The notes beneath the pieces were generated by a model. The model was not told the DNA's origin and ran no database searches. It saw only the letters and a list, made by a program, of their open reading frames with translations. Below, in pieces: positions 24,763 to 34,143 of a stretch of 64,000 nucleotides of DNA (within the stretch, counting starts at the first letter, position 1; each line of letters begins with the position of its first letter). The DNA is taken from the NCBI GenBank assembly GCA_026713825.1, contig JAPONS010000067.1, positions 1 through 64,000 on the forward strand, written 5' to 3'. A program made the position numbers and the translations under genes. The stretch is from Chloroflexota bacterium. GTDB taxonomy: Bacteria; Chloroflexota; Dehalococcoidia; Lucifugimonadales; UBA1127.

Positions 24763-26209
24763 CCACTGCTACGATTGCGACGAAGCCCTGCCTGCGGGCG
24801 CTGTCCTCGTCGACCTCGCCGTTCAGGGCGACGGCCGCAGCCTCGCCGCCGAGGCGCAGCGACGCTGCGGTCCGCAGCGCGGCGGCCACGGCTGCCGGCG
24901 TGCGCGGGGCGACGAGCGCCCGCTTGCCGCCGCGGGAGTCGTCGGTGAGTGCGCCCGCTTCCGCGAGCTCGTCCAGGACGCTCTCGAGGCTGTACGCGAA
25001 ACCGAGGGCGGGGACGTCGTCCGAGCCGCCCAGCGCCTTCACGAGGCCGTCGTACCGTCCACCGCTGCCGAGCCGGACGCCGTTCATCCTTCGATTTCCC
25101 TCAGGACGAACGGAGGCCGGGCCGCCCCACACCTCGAACAGCGGGCCGGTGTAGTAGGCGAGGCCCCCGGCGAGTCCGAGATCGACCGAGACCTCGACGT
25201 CCTCTGCGTCGTGGAGCGACAGGGCCGCGACGCAGGCATCCAGCGTGTCGAGCGGCGATGGGTCGAGGCCGTGCGAGGCCGCCAGCGACCGGGCGCGGTC
25301 GACGGTGTCTTGCGGGGCGCCGTTGAGCCGCGCGAGGGCACCCGTGAACTGCATGGCGCGCTCGAGTTGACCGGGGTCGTCGGACGCCTGCAGCTTGCGG
25401 GCGAGGCGCTCGAGGATCTCCGTTGCGCTGCGAGCGCCAAAGGTGGACGCTTCGGTGGCGTCGACTGCGGCGAGGTGCTGGCCGAGCGCGGCCATGCCCT
25501 GCCGTTCGCCCTGCACGAGCAGGCCGAGTTCCTCGGCACGGGCGCGGACGGCGTCGAGGTGTTCCTCGCCGTCGCGGAGCTGTCCGATGACGTTCAGGAG
25601 GTAGTGCGTCGCCCGCTCGGACAGCGAGAACTGCCGCAACAGGCCGAGCACCGCGCCGACGTCGCCGACCACGAGCCGCAGCGGGCGCAGCCCCAGCGAC
25701 GTCAGGGCGCCGCAGGCCGTCGCCATCACCTCAGCCTCGGCGGCGGGACCGCCCGCGCCGATGAGCTCGGCTCCTACCTGCGTGTACTGGCGGCCCTGGC
25801 CGGTATCGCCAGCGGTGTAGCGGAAGACGGGGCCCGCGTACTGCCATCGCACGGGCAGCGGGAGCGAGCCGTTCTGCTGCAGGAAGAGGCGGATCACCTG
25901 CGACGTGAACTCGGGTCGAAGGCTCACCTGGTGGCCGCCGGGCTCGACGAAGCTGTACATCTGAGATGCGAGCTCGCCGCCGGACTTGCGGAGGAAGATG
26001 TCGGTGGGCTCGAGCACGGGGGTGTCGACGGTGCGGTAGCCGCACAGCGCGAGCGCCGCCTGCAGCTCGTTCTGCACACGCAGCTTCCGGCGATTCTCTT
26101 CCTCAAAGAGGTCGCGCATGCCCAAGAGGGGGTGCTTGCCCTGCGCCGCCACAATTCCTCCGCAATTGCTGCCCTGCCGTGCCTCTGATGGGGCACATAC
26201 GACATCCAT
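24728..26209 (-). CDS. hisZ: HisZ-like regulatory subunit (histidyl-tRNA synthetase paralogue)
   Basis: A class II synthetase-fold protein of up to 493 residues. It has motif 2-like VFRYTAGDTGQGRQYTQVGAELIG and the HisZ-like GGLAYYTGPLFEV in place of the HisRS signature RGLDYY, so the catalytic Arg is absent and HisZ fits better than HisS. Its operon position before hisG agrees. Just before GSGGRYDGL about 14 extra residues are encoded by an inserted family B repeat. The start is uncertain: ATG at 26209 or a GTG 57 bases further in behind GGAGGA. A divergent HisRS cannot be fully excluded. Confidence 0.82.
   Translation of the reverse strand: MDVVCAPSEARQGSNCGGIVAAQGKHPLLGMRDLFEEENRRKLRVQNELQAALALCGYRTVDTPVLEPTDIFLRKSGGELASQMYSFVEPGGHQVSLRPEFTSQVIRLFLQQNGSLPLPVRWQYAGPVFRYTAGDTGQGRQYTQVGAELIGAGGPAAEAEVMATACGALTSLGLRPLRLVVGDVGAVLGLLRQFSLSERATHYLLNVIGQLRDGEEHLDAVRARAEELGLLVQGERQGMAALGQHLAAVDATEASTFGARSATEILERLARKLQASDDPGQLERAMQFTGALARLNGAPQDTVDRARSLAASHGLDPSPLDTLDACVAALSLHDAEDVEVSVDLGLAGGLAYYTGPLFEVWGGPASVRPEGNRRMNGVRLGSGGRYDGLVKALGGSDDVPALGFAYSLESVLDELAEAGALTDDSRGGKRALVAPRTPAAVAAALRTAASLRLGGEAAAVALNGEVDEDSARRQGFVAIVAVDEDGASERTWL
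25080..25113. repeat. Palindromic repeat family B inside hisZ
   Basis: Arms CCGTTC and GAACGG around the same CTTCGATTTCCCTCAGG core as the intergenic copies. It is inserted in frame into the hisZ coding sequence, where the minus strand translates it to roughly SVRPEGNRRMN. No stop or frameshift results. Confidence 0.75.
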
Positions 26210-26311
26210 TGTAGCTTAGGAAGGGCATAGCCTCAAACGCGGGGGCGCGTGGAGGGAGGGGAGGGGGTCACAGAGCAGGGATGGATAAGATCGGGATTCC
26301 TCAAGTCGACG

Positions 26312-27115
26312 CTACTGGGAGGCTGGTGGAAGCACCGTCACCTCGCCCGCGTTCAGCGACACCGTCGTGCCGTCGTCACGGCGGAGGACGAGGTCTCCGT
26401 TGCGGGTGACGTCCTCTGCGACGCCTTCCGCGATGGTGGCGCCGTCGCCGCCCCATGCGACGCGTACGCGTTGGCCGAGGGTGTCCAGGGTCTTGCGCCA
26501 TTGCTGCAAGAGGGCGGCATCGTCTGCTTCCGGCGCGTAGAGGGCATCGAGGGAACGGAGGAACGCTTGCAGGACGGGGAGGCGGTCGACGGGGAGGCCA
26601 TGGGCTGCGGCGAGGCTGGTGGCCTCTGCGGGGGGCGGCAGCGACGGCGTGGGATCGTGGTTCACGTTGAGGCCGATTCCGAGGACAGTGTAGCCGGCCG
26701 GGTCCCCCACGGCGTGTGCCTCGATGAGCACCCCGGCGACTTTTTTGCCTTGGACACGGACGTCGTTGGGCCACTTGACCGTCGCGGCGAGGCCGGTTGT
26801 GGCGCGGATGGCCTCGACGAGGGCGACGCTGGCCGCCATGTTGAGGGTGCGCATCCGGTCGAGAGGGGGACGGAGCAGGATGGAGAGGGAGAGGTTCTGG
26901 CCGGGCTGCGAGAGCCATTCCCGGTTGAAGCGGCCCCGGCCCCGCGTTTGCTGCTCGGCGAGGACGACTGTGCCCTCGGGGGCGCCACCCTCGGCAGCGC
27001 GGCGGGCGGCGTCCATGGTGCTCGGGAGGGAGCGGTAGATGCGGACGCGGGCGCCGACGATGGCCGTCGCGAGGCCGCGCTTGACCTCGCGGGCGGTGAG
27101 GGTGTCGGGGGTCAT
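26312..27115 (-). CDS. birA: Biotin--protein ligase
   Basis: Attaches biotin to the carrier domain of acetyl-CoA or other carboxylases via biotinyl-AMP. The 267-residue catalytic form has the adenylate loop TRGRGRFNREW, the KWPNDVRVQGKKVAGVLIEA block with the catalytic Lys, and a small C-terminal SH3-like domain. The N-terminal DNA-binding domain of repressor-type BirA is absent, so it probably does not regulate transcription. It lies just downstream of the RNase P RNA gene on the same strand. Confidence 0.94.
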   Translation of the reverse strand: MTPDTLTAREVKRGLATAIVGARVRIYRSLPSTMDAARRAAEGGAPEGTVVLAEQQTRGRGRFNREWLSQPGQNLSLSILLRPPLDRMRTLNMAASVALVEAIRATTGLAATVKWPNDVRVQGKKVAGVLIEAHAVGDPAGYTVLGIGLNVNHDPTPSLPPPAEATSLAAAHGLPVDRLPVLQAFLRSLDALYAPEADDAALLQQWRKTLDTLGQRVRVAWGGDGATIAEGVAEDVTRNGDLVLRRDDGTTVSLNAGEVTVLPPASQ

Positions 27116-27136
27116 CGCGCTTGCTCGAAGGGAGAA

Positions 27137-27529
27137 GGGGCCGGTGGGCCTGTAAGCCGAGTTCTGTACCCGTCCGCCATGAGTTTACGCCCCAAGGGGC
27201 TTCCTCCTTATGGCCAAACGGGCGGTGGCCATCCCTCTAGCCCCGCCGTTGCCGGCGGGGTCGTGCGGCCAACCCGGGGGCGAGCCGGGCGCTCTTGGCC
27301 CCCCTATTTGGCCTTGCTCCGGGTGGGGCTTGCCCGCCGCCGTGTCACCACGGTCGGCCGGGAGCTCTTACCTCCCGATTTCACCCTTACTCCGGCAAGC
27401 CGGAGCGGTATGTTTCTGTGGCGCTTTCCGTCGGGTTTCCCCGCCTGGGCGTTACCCAGCACCCTGCCCGTGAGGAGCTCGGACTTTCCTCTCCGACGAA
27501 TCGGAGCGGCCACCCAGCCCACCGGCCCC
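27137..27529 (-). ncRNA. rnpB: RNase P RNA, bacterial class A
   Basis: The catalytic RNA that matures tRNA 5' ends, about 393 bases. The ends pair as helix P1 (GGGGCCGGTGGGCT with AGGCCCACCGGCCCC). Conserved core segments are readable on the minus strand: AGAGGAAAGTCCGAGCTC near the 5' side, ACAGAAACATACCGC in the middle, TAAGGGTGAAA, and CAGAACTCGGCTTACA near the 3' end. A -10 box sits at the expected distance upstream. Ends are inferred from P1 and may be off by a few bases. Confidence 0.95.
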
Positions 27530-27534
27530 ATGAC

Positions 27535-27540
27535 ATTGTA
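27535..27540 (-). promoter_or_regulatory. rnpB extended -10 element
   Basis: TGCTACAAT on the minus strand is an extended -10 whose predicted start, 5 bases later, coincides with the first base of helix P1 of the RNase P RNA. The -35 is poor. Confidence 0.55.
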
Positions 27541-27565
27541 GCAGGGGCAGAGTCAGGCGTCCGAC

Positions 27566-28009
27566 TCACGCGAATAGCTCGTAGCTGAGGACAATGGCCG
27601 CCACCTGCGCGGCGAGGCCTCCCGCGAGGGCGACGACGCCGACCAGCAGCGGCCCTCGACGGGCGCCCTGGACCGCTTTCTGGATGGCGTGGGCAGAGCA
27701 TCCGGCGATGACGATGGTGAGGAAGACATCGACGTTGGTGAAGGTCCCGGAGGCTAGGTCGGACAGCCCCAGCAGGTACGCCCAGATGGCCAACATGACC
27801 GCGAACCACATGCCGAGGACGCCGACGGCGGCCCACACACCGGCGAACATCCAGCGGGGGATGATCAGGAAGGCCAGCAGCGGCGGAATTATCTGAATGA
27901 CGTGCCGCGCAAGGGTGTTGCTGATGATTCCCACTGCGATGAGGGCGACGGCCACAACGAGGAGGCAAACGGCCACCTGTTTGATCTCGAGCGATAGCTG
28001 CGGGTTCAA
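27566..28009 (-). CDS. Four-helix membrane protein of unknown function
   Basis: A 147-residue hydrophobic protein with four predicted membrane helices, roughly residues 12-30, 38-50 plus 55-80 (possibly one long or two short helices), 93-108 and 118-142. A Gly/Ala-rich last helix ends in SYELFA. No family recognised and no polar active-site pattern is visible. It lies between the zinc-ribbon gene and rnpB on the same strand. Confidence 0.65.
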   Translation of the reverse strand: MNPQLSLEIKQVAVCLLVVAVALIAVGIISNTLARHVIQIIPPLLAFLIIPRWMFAGVWAAVGVLGMWFAVMLAIWAYLLGLSDLASGTFTNVDVFLTIVIAGCSAHAIQKAVQGARRGPLLVGVVALAGGLAAQVAAIVLSYELFA

Positions 28010-28048
28010 TGCTGACCTCGGTATCGGGATCTGCGTGGAGACTCGGGG

Positions 28049-28747
28049 CTACCCCGGATAGAGGAAGCGGCCGCAGTTGGGGCACCGGACAGGGTCGTGG
28101 GTGGAGCGCATCAGCTGGATCTCGTGCGAGGGAACGGCGATGACGCAGCCGCCGCACATGCCTCGCTCGAGTCGAGCAACAGCCTGCCCCCTGCTCGCCT
28201 CCAGGCTGCGAAAACCTCTCAACTCAGCGGGGGTTAAGGCCGCCTCCGCCTCGTTCCGCGCCGCGGCGATGTCCTCGGCGTGCTGCTGCAGCCGACGCTG
28301 CTCATCCTGCAGAGACGGCAGGGAACCCCGCCATTGGGACTCGGCGTCCTGGTAGGCGGCCTCCAGTCCGGCGGCGCGAGTCTGCGCGGTCTCCACCTGC
28401 TCCATCTTGGCCAGAAGCTGCTCCTCCAGATTGCCCTGCCGCTCCTTGAAGTGGGCTATCTCCCGCTGGAGCGCAAGCAGGTCCTTGGAGGCGGCGGTGC
28501 TTCCGCTGTAGAGCCGTTGCTCCAAACCCTTCAGGTGTTCGGCAGTACCCTGCACCTCGCCGTCGAGCTTGGCCTGCTCGGCTTCAAGGGCGGCGAGGGC
28601 CCGCTGGGCGCGGACGGCGAGGGCGTGGGCGTGGAGCGCGTGTTCGTCCCGTTCTATCCGCGCAGCGATACCGGCAAGGCCGGTCTTACTCTCCTTGAGG
28701 GCCAGCTCCAATTCCTGGAGCCTGTAGAGGGCCTCTATGGTCGCCAT
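28049..28747 (-). CDS. Coiled-coil C4-type zinc-ribbon protein (CT398-like)
   Basis: A 232-residue protein consisting of a long antiparallel coiled coil (residues about 5-180), then a zinc ribbon with CGGCVIAVPSHEI and CPNCGRFLYPG. This is the CT398/DUF164 family, which in other bacteria associates with nucleic-acid or secretion machinery without a settled role. The coiled coil contains the typical RLYSGSTAASKDLLALQREI hinge segment. Cytosolic; no signal peptide. Confidence 0.85.
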   Translation of the reverse strand: MATIEALYRLQELELALKESKTGLAGIAARIERDEHALHAHALAVRAQRALAALEAEQAKLDGEVQGTAEHLKGLEQRLYSGSTAASKDLLALQREIAHFKERQGNLEEQLLAKMEQVETAQTRAAGLEAAYQDAESQWRGSLPSLQDEQRRLQQHAEDIAAARNEAEAALTPAELRGFRSLEASRGQAVARLERGMCGGCVIAVPSHEIQLMRSTHDPVRCPNCGRFLYPG

Positions 28748-29209
28748 AGGCGTCGCTCACAGAACAGAGTGGGTGTGGGAAATAGGGCAACATTCTAGAA
28801 ACCGGCCATACTTGTGTCAACGAGCGGAAGGCGGGCGCGTGGGCACCGTTCAGGTCCCCGCGCAGCTGCGCCGTCGAGCAAATTCGCGCGCAGTGATACC
28901 CTCGCGACGCGGGCGTCCGTTACAAGGCTTACGGGGTTATGCATGCACGGACATTCCAGCCATACCGTCAGCTCATTGAACGGCGAGCCGGTACCTGGAG
29001 CGCCGGGCGTGTGGCCCTATACTGGTGCGTTTCATTTTGTGCGGGGGGTTGGTACCATAGAGGGCAACACAGCCATGGCGTTGAGACCGGAGTCGTTGGG
29101 CCTTGTGCCGGCACAGGAAAAGCGCCGTCCGTCTGATCCGACTTGAATCCAGCCTCCCGTTATACTGCGTTGAACCCACCCTGTCCCAGCAAGCGGAAAG
29201 GGAACTGTT
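28748..29209. other. Gene-free leader region before the exported-protein cluster
   Basis: Divergent intergenic region of about 460 bases. Two TATACT -10-like boxes on the plus strand (29018-29023 and 29161-29166) could drive the protease gene; neither has a good -35. The 12-mer TATACTGGTGCG at 29018 recurs before the permease gene at 36.9 kb. No coding frame, tRNA or strong hairpin recognised. Confidence 0.45.
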
Positions 29210-30586
29210 ATGAATAGGGTCTTAGCCGCAGTGTCCGTTCTTTTGCTGACTGCAGGACTCATCGCCTGCACGGATGAGGCTCCGGAGACGAAAACGGCGC
29301 CCGCGCCCACACCGCTGCCGACTGCGGCGCCCGCGACACCCGCCCCGGCGCCGACGGCCGAACCAGCGTCGCCAACGGCTACGCCTCGCCCGACGGTTGC
29401 CGCGCCAACGGCTGCACCGGCGGCGACAGTCGGGCCGCCGCCCACGCCGGCCCCGCCGCCAAAGCCCACGTTCACTGAGATATTGAATATGGTACGGCCG
29501 GCCATCGTGCAGGTGGAGTCCTCCGGCGGGTTGGGATCCGGCTTCATCTTCGACAAGCTGGGGTACGTCATGACCGCGGAGCACGTTGTGGGCGCCGACG
29601 CGTCGGTAGCCATCACGCATGCCAACGGCAGCATAGAGACCGGCCTGGTTGTTGGCCGGGACGAAGTCCGCGACCTCGCTGTCGTGAAGATCAGCGGCGG
29701 GCCGCATCTCACGGCGCTTCCGTTCGGGAGCCTTGAGGATTTGCAGAAGGGCGACCAAGTGGTTTCCACGGGGTTCACGCCCTTCAACGAGGCCACGACT
29801 TCAACCACAGGCATCGTATCGGAGATTCTTCTGCACGATGAACAGCAATACGCCTACCTGCAGACCGACGCCACGTTCCACCAGGGACAGAGCGGCGGCC
29901 CCGTCCTGACCGACGAAGGGTATGTCGTGGGGGTCATCAGCCGCGCGCCAGCGACCACGAGCCCGCTGGTGACGCTCGGCTGGGCCATCGGCATGGACGA
30001 CCAGACCAAGGGCCTCATCCGCCGCCTGCAGGAGGGCGAGATCAACCTGGTGCCAATCAAGCCAGGGCCAGGCCACTCCTACCGCGACCCGGCGCCGCTG
30101 AACTACCCCGTCCGCGTGGTGAGCCGGTACTTCGACGGCAGCCCGCTGGCGCACGACATCACGGTGGTGCAGGTCCTGCGCGGTGAGCCGGCATGGGAAA
30201 TCATCCAGCAGGCATACCGCTTTAACCTGCCGGCGTTCCCGGGCACGGAATACATGCTCGCGTGGGTGCGCATCGACTACACGCAGGGACCCGAGGGCCA
30301 CACCGACTGGGTGAACCAGCTCGACTTCGGCCTGCTCTCCAGCGATGGGCATGATTACATCATTCCCTACAATACCCGGCCACCGCAGCCCTTCCTGAGC
30401 GCCCGGCTGTACCCAGGGGCCAGGGTGGAAGCGTGGACAATCTGGCAGGTGGACGTCAACGACCCCGCGCCGCTGCTGGTGTTCGGCCTGGACTCCTTCT
30501 ACCGCGCCGGCAAGGGCTACTTCTCAACCGCCCCGGAGCCGGAAGAAGAGGCCGCTGGGGAGGCCGAGGGCACAGAGATTTCATAA
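29210..30586 (+). CDS. Trypsin-like serine protease lipoprotein
   Basis: A 458-residue exported protease. Residues 1-20 are a lipoprotein signal ending in the lipobox LIAC (Cys20), and residues 21-88 are a Pro/Ala/Thr-rich linker. The chymotrypsin-fold domain has the triad His125 (TAEHVVG), Asp155 (RDLAVVK) and Ser228 (GQSGGPV), close to the DegP/HtrA core. No PDZ domain follows; the C-terminal 200 residues form an unassigned domain ending in an acidic tail. It is the first gene of a cluster of exported proteins and may process surface proteins encoded downstream. Confidence 0.88.
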   Translation: MNRVLAAVSVLLLTAGLIACTDEAPETKTAPAPTPLPTAAPATPAPAPTAEPASPTATPRPTVAAPTAAPAATVGPPPTPAPPPKPTFTEILNMVRPAIVQVESSGGLGSGFIFDKLGYVMTAEHVVGADASVAITHANGSIETGLVVGRDEVRDLAVVKISGGPHLTALPFGSLEDLQKGDQVVSTGFTPFNEATTSTTGIVSEILLHDEQQYAYLQTDATFHQGQSGGPVLTDEGYVVGVISRAPATTSPLVTLGWAIGMDDQTKGLIRRLQEGEINLVPIKPGPGHSYRDPAPLNYPVRVVSRYFDGSPLAHDITVVQVLRGEPAWEIIQQAYRFNLPAFPGTEYMLAWVRIDYTQGPEGHTDWVNQLDFGLLSSDGHDYIIPYNTRPPQPFLSARLYPGARVEAWTIWQVDVNDPAPLLVFGLDSFYRAGKGYFSTAPEPEEEAAGEAEGTEIS

Positions 30587-30702
30587 GGATGCGGGGCGCT
30601 GCCGCATCCCAAGAGATAGCCGGGACAATAGAACACACATCGTGGTGAGCAGGCGGCGGCGTGCGTGACCGACGGGGCCGGTCCGCCTGCAAGGAGAAGC
30701 AG

Positions 30703-31467
30703 ATGTTCAAGTCGACTTCGATGGGAACGCTGAGCCTTACTCTCGTGCTGATCGCGCTGGCGCTGGGCATCGGAGTCGGCATCGGGTACGTGGCATTCGA
30801 ACCCCAGTCCACTGAGGCGGCGTCGACCCTCGACGCAAGCCAGGAACGGGTTGCGCGGCTGGAAGCGTCTATAGCCGAGAAGGACTCGCGGTACCAGGAA
30901 CTCCTTGACCAGGTGGCCGACTTCAAGGAGGAGGTCGCGCTTACCACTGCGACCAACGAGAACCTCATGGATGAGATCAAGCGGCAGGGCGAGGCTCTCG
31001 CGGCCGCGGAGGCGGCGCAGCGGGGCCTGCAAGTCGATCTCACGTCGACACAGAGGCAGGTGAGGGCCCTGGAGACGCAAATAGGCGGCGAAGCGGCGTT
31101 GACCTCACAAATCTCCGGCTTTACGGAGGCACTCGTGCCGCTGGCGGACGACCGGTTGCTCCTGGTCGAACTGCGCAAGGACACACCGGACACGCTGGAA
31201 GAGGCGACGGAGTACTGGGAGACGGTGAAGGAGCTTGCGGTGGCCGCAGACCCCACGCTGGGAGCCAAGGTTGACCGCGTCATCCAGTTCCTGCCGACGT
31301 ACTTCGAGTGGTTCGAGGGAGAATACACCGACACGTGCGAGTCGCTGCAGGCGTTTTTCGACACGGGCGCGGTGGAGTTCGGCACGCTCTCGGGCGACCT
31401 GCAGAGCGACGTCTTCCTGCTGCTCATCAACCGCATCGACGTTGCAACCGGCCTCGTCGAGAACTAG
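30703..31467 (+). CDS. Membrane-anchored coiled-coil protein
   Basis: A 254-residue protein. One N-terminal transmembrane helix (about 7-27, TLSLTLVLIALALGIGVGIG) is followed by a coiled coil to about residue 140, then a helical C-terminal domain rich in acidic residues. It has the same layout as the protein encoded at 47.9-48.9 kb, which suggests a paralogous family, although sequence identity is low by eye. The ATG behind AAGGAG was chosen. Function unknown; its position between a surface protease and a surface Asp-box protein suggests an envelope role. Confidence 0.7.
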   Translation: MFKSTSMGTLSLTLVLIALALGIGVGIGYVAFEPQSTEAASTLDASQERVARLEASIAEKDSRYQELLDQVADFKEEVALTTATNENLMDEIKRQGEALAAAEAAQRGLQVDLTSTQRQVRALETQIGGEAALTSQISGFTEALVPLADDRLLLVELRKDTPDTLEEATEYWETVKELAVAADPTLGAKVDRVIQFLPTYFEWFEGEYTDTCESLQAFFDTGAVEFGTLSGDLQSDVFLLLINRIDVATGLVEN

Positions 31468-31519
31468 GGCAGACACCGGACCGGCGCGATAAACGAGGAG
31501 AGCGAAAGGGGAGCATGGC

Positions 31520-34033
31520 ATGAAGCGGAGCATCAGGCTGGTCGTGGGGTTGCTGGCCCTCATCCTGCTGCTGACAGCGGCGCCGCACGCAGCCCTGGCC
31601 GAGGGGCCGGAGAACGACGCCAACGCGCAGGCCGACCCGGAAGAATTGAACCGTCGGGCGCCCCAGGTGGTGAGCCCATTCTTCAATGAAGTGGAGAACT
31701 ACGTAAACGTTGCCCCCTTCACCTACCTGACGCCCTTCACAGACATCCTCTCCAGCTCCGTTGGCATCATGGCCCGGGGGATGGACCCGCGAGGCCCGCT
31801 GAACTACACCCACAAGGCCCGGAACAACTATGGGCCGCCCCCCGGCCTTGCTTGGGAGAACATCCCGGAAGTCTTCATGGCTCCGGCCGCACCGCCGACC
31901 GCCCCGGTCTCGCAGGGGGCGGGGCTGGTGCCGTTCCGGGACCCGGCACCGGCGTTCAGCCGCAACATCCTGATCCCGCGGGACTTCTCCAACTCGCCCA
32001 TCCAAACTGAGCCGCACATCGCGGTGAACCCGAACGACCCGGACCACCTGGTCATGGGCGCAGTCGACTACAACTTCCCCAACATCAGCATCTATGTCTC
32101 CATCGACGGGGGCGTGACGTGGGAAGGCCCCTCGCAGCCGCCCTTCCTCGCCGAGGACATCGGCGCAGGCGGCGACCCGGTCGTCGCATTTGACCGGGAC
32201 GGCAACGTCTACGTGATCTTCATCTCCATTGGGGTGGAGGAGTTCACGGTCGGGCCCGCCGCGGACGCGGCCACGGTGTCCAGCATCGGCATCACCAAGT
32301 CGGAGGACGGCGGCCGGACGTGGAGCGAGCCCATCTCCACCTACCGCAGCACCATCGACAAGAACCTGGCGCCGGGCCGCACCGGACGCCTTGAGGGTGA
32401 CATCAGCCTTGGGTTCCTAGACAAGCCGTGGCTGGCCATCGGCCCCAGCGCGGACGATCCGGACAAGGACATCATCTACGTCACCTACACGCACTTCGAG
32501 TCCGTGTACCCCATCGTCTTCCCGTTCTCCGGCAACTTCCCGTTCTTCGGCGTCCCGGTGCTTGAGACCTCCATCCAGGTCGTGAGCTCCGAGGACGGAG
32601 GGAGGAGCTGGAGCCAACCCGTGGTGGTCAGCCCCGTCGTGCGCAGGGTCTTTGCCGCGGGCAGCGGCTCCGAGCCCGACGCCTCCGAAGAGGGCTCCTC
32701 TGATGAGGCGCTACAGGAGTTGCAGGACGCCCCCGGGGAGGCCACCGGCTCGCAGCGCGTGCTGCAGGGATCGCAACCGCAGGTCGCGCCCGACGGCACC
32801 GTCTACGTCACGTGGCTGGACTCCACAGACGACGACTCCCAGGAGGGCCTCGCCGAAAACTACATCGCCCGCTCGGATGACGACGGCAAGACATTCGGGA
32901 AGCCGATCCGCACAAGCGTGTTCAATGAAACCGGCTTCTCGCCGCGCAACGGCTTCTTCCGCTACTGGGGATCGTCGTTCCCGCAGATTGCGACGGGACC
33001 CGGGGACGAGGTGTACGTGGTGTACACCGGGCGGCCGCCGGACTCGAGCGTGGACGACGGCGACATCTACTTCACGCGCTCACTGGACCGCGGCGAGACG
33101 TGGACCCGCGCCAGGGCGCTGAACGGCGACGAGACGCACCACCTGCAGTTCTTCCCCAGCATCGCCACGTCGCCGAACGGCGACCTGCACGTGATGTGGG
33201 GCGACTTCCGCGACGACCGCGCGCAGACGCGCTATCACATCTACTACACAACCTCCACGGACCAGGGCAACACCTGGGGCTTTCGTGACGAGGAGCTGGA
33301 CATCGACACGCCGGACACGCGCGTGACCGACTTCCACTCCAACGCCAACAAGGGCTTTCCGGGAGGCGTCTTCATCGGTGACTACTTCTCCATCGCCGCC
33401 TCTGACAAGGACGTGTACATGACGTGGGCGGACACGCGCCTGGGTGAGTTCGGCCCGACAAACCAGAAGATCGGCTTCACGCGCCGCGCGGCAATACAGT
33501 CGCCGGAGGTGTTCCTGAACCCGCCGGCGGGCCCGGGCGGACAGCCGGTCACGCTGCAGGGCTTCAACTTCCAGCCCGACATCAACGTGCTCATCCGTGT
33601 CGGGGGCGTGTCCGTCGCCTCGGAGCGCACCAACGATCTCGGCCGGTTCACGAGCCAGGTGTTCATCCCGATCTCGGGCGAGGGGGCCCACGCCATCGAT
33701 GTGTTTGACGACTCCGGCAACTTTGCAACATCGTCCTTCTTCATGGAGTTCGGGTTTGACAACATCCAGGACACCCAGGAAGACCTGGTGGACCGGATGG
33801 GGGCACTGGAGGCGCAATTACAAGGGTTAGGCGCGCTCGCGGCCGCGGCCGTCCCGGCACCGCCGTCGGAGCCCGCGCCAGCGACCGCGCCGGAGGTCGT
33901 CATACCAGAGATCCCGGCGCCGATCATCGAGGACACGCAGGCGCCGTGGTGGCTGCTGATCGTCGCCGTGGCCGGCACCGCCGTCGTGGTGGGCGGACTG
34001 GCGTTCCTCGCCGCGCGAAAGACCTCGTCCTAG
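31520..34033 (+). CDS. Surface-anchored Asp-box (sialidase-like) protein
   Basis: An 837-residue exported protein. The signal peptide (1-27) ends ALA. The body carries several Asp-box motifs of beta-propellers: SIDGGVTW, SEDGGRTW, SSEDGGRSW, SDDDGKTF, SLDRGETW, STDQGNTW. An acidic insertion lies near residues 385-410. Around residues 655-740 an IPT/TIG-like beta domain is suggested by FLNPPAGPGGQPVTLQGFNF. A coiled stretch and a Pro-rich linker lead to a C-terminal membrane helix and a short basic tail (AARKTSS), which would hold the protein at the cell surface. Sialidase catalytic residues were not identified, so activity is open. Confidence 0.8.
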   Translation: MKRSIRLVVGLLALILLLTAAPHAALAEGPENDANAQADPEELNRRAPQVVSPFFNEVENYVNVAPFTYLTPFTDILSSSVGIMARGMDPRGPLNYTHKARNNYGPPPGLAWENIPEVFMAPAAPPTAPVSQGAGLVPFRDPAPAFSRNILIPRDFSNSPIQTEPHIAVNPNDPDHLVMGAVDYNFPNISIYVSIDGGVTWEGPSQPPFLAEDIGAGGDPVVAFDRDGNVYVIFISIGVEEFTVGPAADAATVSSIGITKSEDGGRTWSEPISTYRSTIDKNLAPGRTGRLEGDISLGFLDKPWLAIGPSADDPDKDIIYVTYTHFESVYPIVFPFSGNFPFFGVPVLETSIQVVSSEDGGRSWSQPVVVSPVVRRVFAAGSGSEPDASEEGSSDEALQELQDAPGEATGSQRVLQGSQPQVAPDGTVYVTWLDSTDDDSQEGLAENYIARSDDDGKTFGKPIRTSVFNETGFSPRNGFFRYWGSSFPQIATGPGDEVYVVYTGRPPDSSVDDGDIYFTRSLDRGETWTRARALNGDETHHLQFFPSIATSPNGDLHVMWGDFRDDRAQTRYHIYYTTSTDQGNTWGFRDEELDIDTPDTRVTDFHSNANKGFPGGVFIGDYFSIAASDKDVYMTWADTRLGEFGPTNQKIGFTRRAAIQSPEVFLNPPAGPGGQPVTLQGFNFQPDINVLIRVGGVSVASERTNDLGRFTSQVFIPISGEGAHAIDVFDDSGNFATSSFFMEFGFDNIQDTQEDLVDRMGALEAQLQGLGALAAAAVPAPPSEPAPATAPEVVIPEIPAPIIEDTQAPWWLLIVAVAGTAVVVGGLAFLAARKTSS

Positions 34034-34143
34034 CCGGGAGTGGGTAGTAGACGCATCGTTTATGACAAGTAAAATGCGGGGACACGCACCGTCCGGCGGC
34101 GCGTCCTCACGAGAGTATTGATAGCATAAGAGGAGGAGGCCAC

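Noticed and set aside
22825-24948. A 707-codon plus-strand frame across hisD, hisG and hisZ
   Set aside because: It is antisense to three recognisable histidine genes and encodes Gly/Asp-rich sequence with no domain; typical of high-GC DNA.
24728-26209. Histidyl-tRNA synthetase (hisS)
   Set aside because: The catalytic RGLDYY motif is replaced by GGLAYY and the gene leads a histidine operon, so HisZ is favoured, although a divergent HisRS is not fully excluded.
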